From Patescibacteria group bacterium (GTDB taxonomy: Bacteria; Patescibacteriota; Minisyncoccia; JAHIHE01), in the NCBI GenBank assembly GCA_018899995.1, contig JAHIHE010000054.1, positions 1 to 14,500 on the forward strand: a DNA stretch of 14,500 bases, given 5' to 3'. Shown piece by piece: positions 12,493 through 14,500 of the stretch; position 1 is the first letter of the stretch, and each line of letters starts with the position of its first letter. The notes under the pieces are model-generated. The model was not told the DNA's origin, ran no database searches, and saw only the letters and a program-made list of their open reading frames with translations. A program made the translations under genes and the position numbers.

Positions 12493-12493
12493 A

Positions 12494-13141
12494 ATGAGTG
12501 GAAAAAGAATGAATGCATTGGCAATTATGGGATTGCTAATTGTGGCAATATTTGCCATGGCAGCGCCGGCGGAAGCAAGGTTTGCACCGCCAGGTAATCA
12601 ATACGATCGGCAGGCAATGGTTGGAGAGGCAACATACGCTATAATGGGACCTTATTATGGTCCACCCTACGGTACAGGTAAGTGGAACTATATGGCTAGT
12701 GACTTAACATCGCAACGAGCCGTAGTAAACATTATGGGCGGTATTGGAACCAATGCAGGATGGACAGCTGATGGAGTTATAAGCGGACATCCGGAATACG
12801 GATTTATAGACGGTGTTGGCAGAGGCGGTCAATGCCTATTCTTTGTCAATCTACTGCTTTATAGATCTGAGGCCGACAGAACCGGCAATTTAAACAACTG
12901 GAATTTTATAGAAAGCCATTCAACCTCAATAGATAACGCAAGAGGAGGAGACTTAGTCTTCAGACCAAGAACTCTTGGTAAGCATATAGCTGTAGTATAT
13001 GCAAGGAGTGGAGATTCTATATCTGTAATTGAATCAAATTATCAGCAACCAGAAAAAATCGCACTGCGATCTACAACTGTTTCCAGCTTAAAAGCCCAAG
13101 GCTATAAAGTTTACACAGGCGTAGACTACTATTACAGCTAA
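12494..13141 (+). CDS. Secreted CHAP/NlpC-P60-like peptidoglycan hydrolase
   Basis: This 215-residue protein has a signal peptide (MNALAIMGLLIVAIFAMAAP, AEA cleavage near 28). The C-terminal half has the CHAP-type layout: GRGGQCLFFVNLLLYRS with Cys114, ARGGDLVFRP (149-158), GKHIAVVYA with His164, and SVIESNY with Glu180/Asn182. The Cys-His-Glu/Asn triad would cleave amide bonds in peptidoglycan outside the cytoplasmic membrane. The start is fixed by GAGGTGAT, a near-perfect Shine-Dalgarno 6 bp upstream, and by coupling to the leader ORF. Strong SD use, the leader and the AGA/GGA-rich codon choice differ from neighbouring genes and suggest acquisition. A cell-wall hydrolase beside pilin and T4SS genes could open the wall for assembly, or act as a toxin or lysin. 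The assignment is by motif only. Confidence 0.75.
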   Translation: MSGKRMNALAIMGLLIVAIFAMAAPAEARFAPPGNQYDRQAMVGEATYAIMGPYYGPPYGTGKWNYMASDLTSQRAVVNIMGGIGTNAGWTADGVISGHPEYGFIDGVGRGGQCLFFVNLLLYRSEADRTGNLNNWNFIESHSTSIDNARGGDLVFRPRTLGKHIAVVYARSGDSISVIESNYQQPEKIALRSTTVSSLKAQGYKVYTGVDYYYS

Positions 13142-13161
13142 GTAGCGCAAATGAATAACTA

Positions 13162-13190
13162 AAAAGGGTAGAATTTTCTACCCTTTTTTT
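13162..13190. terminator. Bidirectional intrinsic terminator between convergent genes
   Basis: AAAAAGGGTAGAA (13162-13174) pairs with TTCTACCCTTTTT (13177-13189) over 13 bp with a 2-nt spacer, and T-tracts are present on both strands. It ends the CHAP-like gene and the convergent minus-strand gene at 13216. Confidence 0.85.
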
Positions 13191-13215
13191 ATTTGGAAAC
13201 CCAATCATACTGGAA

Positions 13216-13872
13216 TTAACTACTAAAATAAAAAGAAGAAATAATATTATCAAATACAGGTTTGTCACCGAGCCTTCTATTTTCAAATATTTCATCGTAC
13301 CAAGTATCATTAAATTCAATGACATAATTATTTCTTAAAATTATTACTATGTAAGCATCCGAACGGGTGGTATGTGAATCTGTAATTTTATTTGCAATTT
13401 TACCTCCATAAGCATCAGCTTTATTAATCTCTAAATATCCAAGAGAAGCATTAAAAGATCTATCAATGTCAGGGAATTCTTTATAAAAAGCTTCTTCGGA
13501 AGTTTTATAATTATTTATATTTTTTTTAGCCACAATGTGCAAGGTTGGAACATCTCCTGAATTGCATGTATCTAGAGAACCAAAAGGACGTATACCAAGA
13601 TATAATTCTATTCCTTCCTTTTTTTTAGAATCAGTTAATTCGTTGCAAATATTCACATACTCCGGATACTTAAAACTAAAACCGAATTCATTATTTTGGT
13701 ATTCTTTCCAATTAAAAGTCACTAAATTTTGTAAATTTTGTAAATTTTTATTTTGACTAATTTGTTCTTTTTTGATGTCTGAATTTTGCTTGCTTAAATT
13801 AGAATACAGAAAGATATTGCTAATAAGCAGGATAATAATAGTGGGAATTAAAAGATAATTTAGTTTGTTCAT
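13216..13872 (-). CDS. Membrane-anchored PsbP-like ('FKYP') hypothetical protein
   Basis: The protein has 218 residues. An N-terminal transmembrane anchor (LLIPTIIILLISNIFLYSNL, 7-26) leads into a polar, coiled-coil-like Gln/Asn/Lys stretch (27-50). WKEYQNNEFGFSFKYPEY (55-72) is the opening strand of PsbP-like domains found in many CPR anchored proteins. The rest alternates strands and polar loops and ends VFDNIISSFYFS, a usual closing strand for this domain. No enzyme motif is seen, so it is probably an extracytoplasmic structural or binding protein. It is convergent with the CHAP-like gene and shares its terminator. Its own promoter lies at 13902-13930. The low GC content resembles the restriction-modification operon more than the ATPase cluster. 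Confidence 0.7.
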   Translation of the reverse strand: MNKLNYLLIPTIIILLISNIFLYSNLSKQNSDIKKEQISQNKNLQNLQNLVTFNWKEYQNNEFGFSFKYPEYVNICNELTDSKKKEGIELYLGIRPFGSLDTCNSGDVPTLHIVAKKNINNYKTSEEAFYKEFPDIDRSFNASLGYLEINKADAYGGKIANKITDSHTTRSDAYIVIILRNNYVIEFNDTWYDEIFENRRLGDKPVFDNIISSFYFSS

Positions 13873-13901
13873 TTTATAAAAGTTATTTGTTTAATAACCC
13901 C

Positions 13902-13930
13902 AGTTTACCACCAAAACCGCCCACAGTCAA
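13902..13930 (-). promoter_or_regulatory. Promoter of the anchored protein gene
   Basis: On the minus strand, TTGACT (13930-13925), a 17-bp spacer and TAAACT (13907-13902), about 30 bp before the ATG at 13872. Confidence 0.55.
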
Positions 13931-13966
13931 TTTTTTTGCTTAACTCGGTAAAATATGGTAAAATAA

Positions 13967-14500
13967 TGCAAGTTCATAAAGTTTGTAAAGTCAAAAAATA
14001 ATTTTACGACATCGCAAGTCGTAAATAAGTTTGTCGGCTTAATCCTCGCTCTTGGTTCCTGGCTGATTTTAAACGAAATCAATCCGGATATTCTGGTTCT
14101 AAAAAAGCCCGGACAAATCGGAGGCATAAGCGGGAAGTATGTGTATAATCAACCTTCGTTCGCAAGGTGTTTTAGCAATATTGACGACTCGGGTTATGGC
14201 ACCGAGGCAAATCCTTGCAAATGTTTGGACGGCACAGAACAATATTCCACTAAGACAAGAGCGAATTTAACACTGTTGTTGTCGCCAACAAGCCCCCCTC
14301 CTTCTGCGCCAACAGGAAGCATAACAGCATCGGGAAAATTGACTGATAATAAAGGAAATGGAATAAGCGGAAAAACAATAAAAATAAATCGGGTTAACGC
14401 CAATACTCCCCCTCTTGACGCTTCCAGTACTTTTACAACCACAACAGCTACTGATGGGGGCTTTACTCTCACATCGCCCGTGCCTTGTTCGGATACAGCC
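13967..14500 (+). pseudogene. T4SS-pilin-type C-terminal half joined to an Ig-like surface protein (partial, no start)
   Basis: The frame is open from 13967, just after an in-frame TAA, to the window edge, but has no ATG, GTG or TTG before its conserved part. Residues from 14024 read NKFVGLILALGSWLILNEIN and then PD, the second helix and NxINPD end of CPR T4SS pilins. It is the very piece missing from the gene at 11891. A Cys-containing region follows (ARCFSNIDDSGYGTEANPCK), then a Pro/Thr linker (SPTSPPPSAPTGS) and ASGKLTDNKGNGISGKTIKI, the opening of a carboxypeptidase-regulatory or Ig-like beta-sandwich. The whole gene would thus be a pilin-like N-terminus on a long surface protein. Alternatively it is a separate gene that lost its 5' end. 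Expression without the upstream half looks unlikely. Confidence 0.68.
14003..14025. repeat. Hairpin at the right edge of the interrupting segment
   Basis: TTTACGAC (14003-14010) and GTCGTAAA (14018-14025) pair over 8 bp around a 7-nt loop. On the minus strand the stem is followed by ATTATTTTTT, so it may be a weak terminator or a subterminal hairpin of an element. Confidence 0.6.

Larger units (their letters stand above)
12146..14020. other. About 1.9-kb segment interrupting the pilin gene (putative cargo insertion)
   Basis: The two halves of a T4SS-pilin-type gene flank this segment on the same strand. It contains its own promoter, a leader ORF, a CHAP-like gene with a strong Shine-Dalgarno (rare in this window), a shared terminator and a divergent anchored protein. 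No transposase, terminal inverted repeats or convincing target duplication were seen. An 8-bp-stem hairpin (14003-14025) sits at the right edge. The edges are approximate, because the linker residues between the halves cannot be assigned exactly. Confidence 0.5.

Noticed and set aside
12145..13960. TATGGTA at 12145-12151 and 13954-13960 as a target-site duplication of the interrupting segment
   Set aside because: Collapsing between the two copies gives an in-frame stop (AAA TAA) and too long a linker, so the 7-bp match is probably chance.

Overview
The window looks like a piece of a Candidate Phyla Radiation (Patescibacteria, probably parcubacterial) genome. This is inference from gene content and style. 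It carries a HerA/VirB4-like type IV secretion ATPase, T4SS-pilin-type gene halves with the 'GGMRYITSAG ... GLILALGSWLILNEINPD' signature, polytopic GT39-like glycosyltransferases and membrane-anchored 'FKYP' proteins. Most starts lack a Shine-Dalgarno sequence, and several spacers are low-complexity A/C- and G/T-rich filler. TGA acts as an ordinary stop. No rRNA, tRNA or CRISPR was seen.

Layout. (1) 1-361, minus: the 5' end of a secreted surface protein whose leader contains a (CT)11 tract. It is preceded at 416-652 by three repeated -35/extended -10 promoter modules pointing into it. (2) 590-905 is non-coding with a strong hairpin and short direct repeats. (3) 905-1680 is a frameshifted IS982-family transposase. 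(4) 1743-4539, minus, is a very AT-rich restriction-modification-like operon: a small HTH ORF and a gamma-class N6-adenine methyltransferase split from each other by a 7-bp tandem duplication, then a DUF4406-like protein, then a short protein that may be a truncated restriction enzyme next to the IS. (5) 4568-8187, minus, is a more GC-rich cluster: a T4SS-type ATPase, a coiled-coil partner and a hypothetical protein. (6) 8298-11655, plus, holds two GT39-like membrane glycosyltransferases; the second contains a perfect 48-bp palindrome read in frame. (7) 11891-14500 starts with the N-terminal half of a T4SS pilin gene and ends with the matching C-terminal half joined to an Ig-like surface region. 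Between them lies about 1.9 kb carrying a promoter, a 22-codon leader ORF, a CHAP-like peptidoglycan hydrolase, a terminator and a divergent membrane-anchored protein.

How the parts may work together (inference). The ATPase, pilin fragments, CHAP hydrolase, glycosyltransferases and anchored proteins fit a cell-envelope/secretion region. The left third is a defence/mobile patch that has been eroded by an IS and by short duplications. The features most worth checking are the (CT)11 putative phase-variable surface gene, the protein-coding palindrome, the duplication-split methyltransferase and the cargo segment that appears to interrupt a pilin gene.
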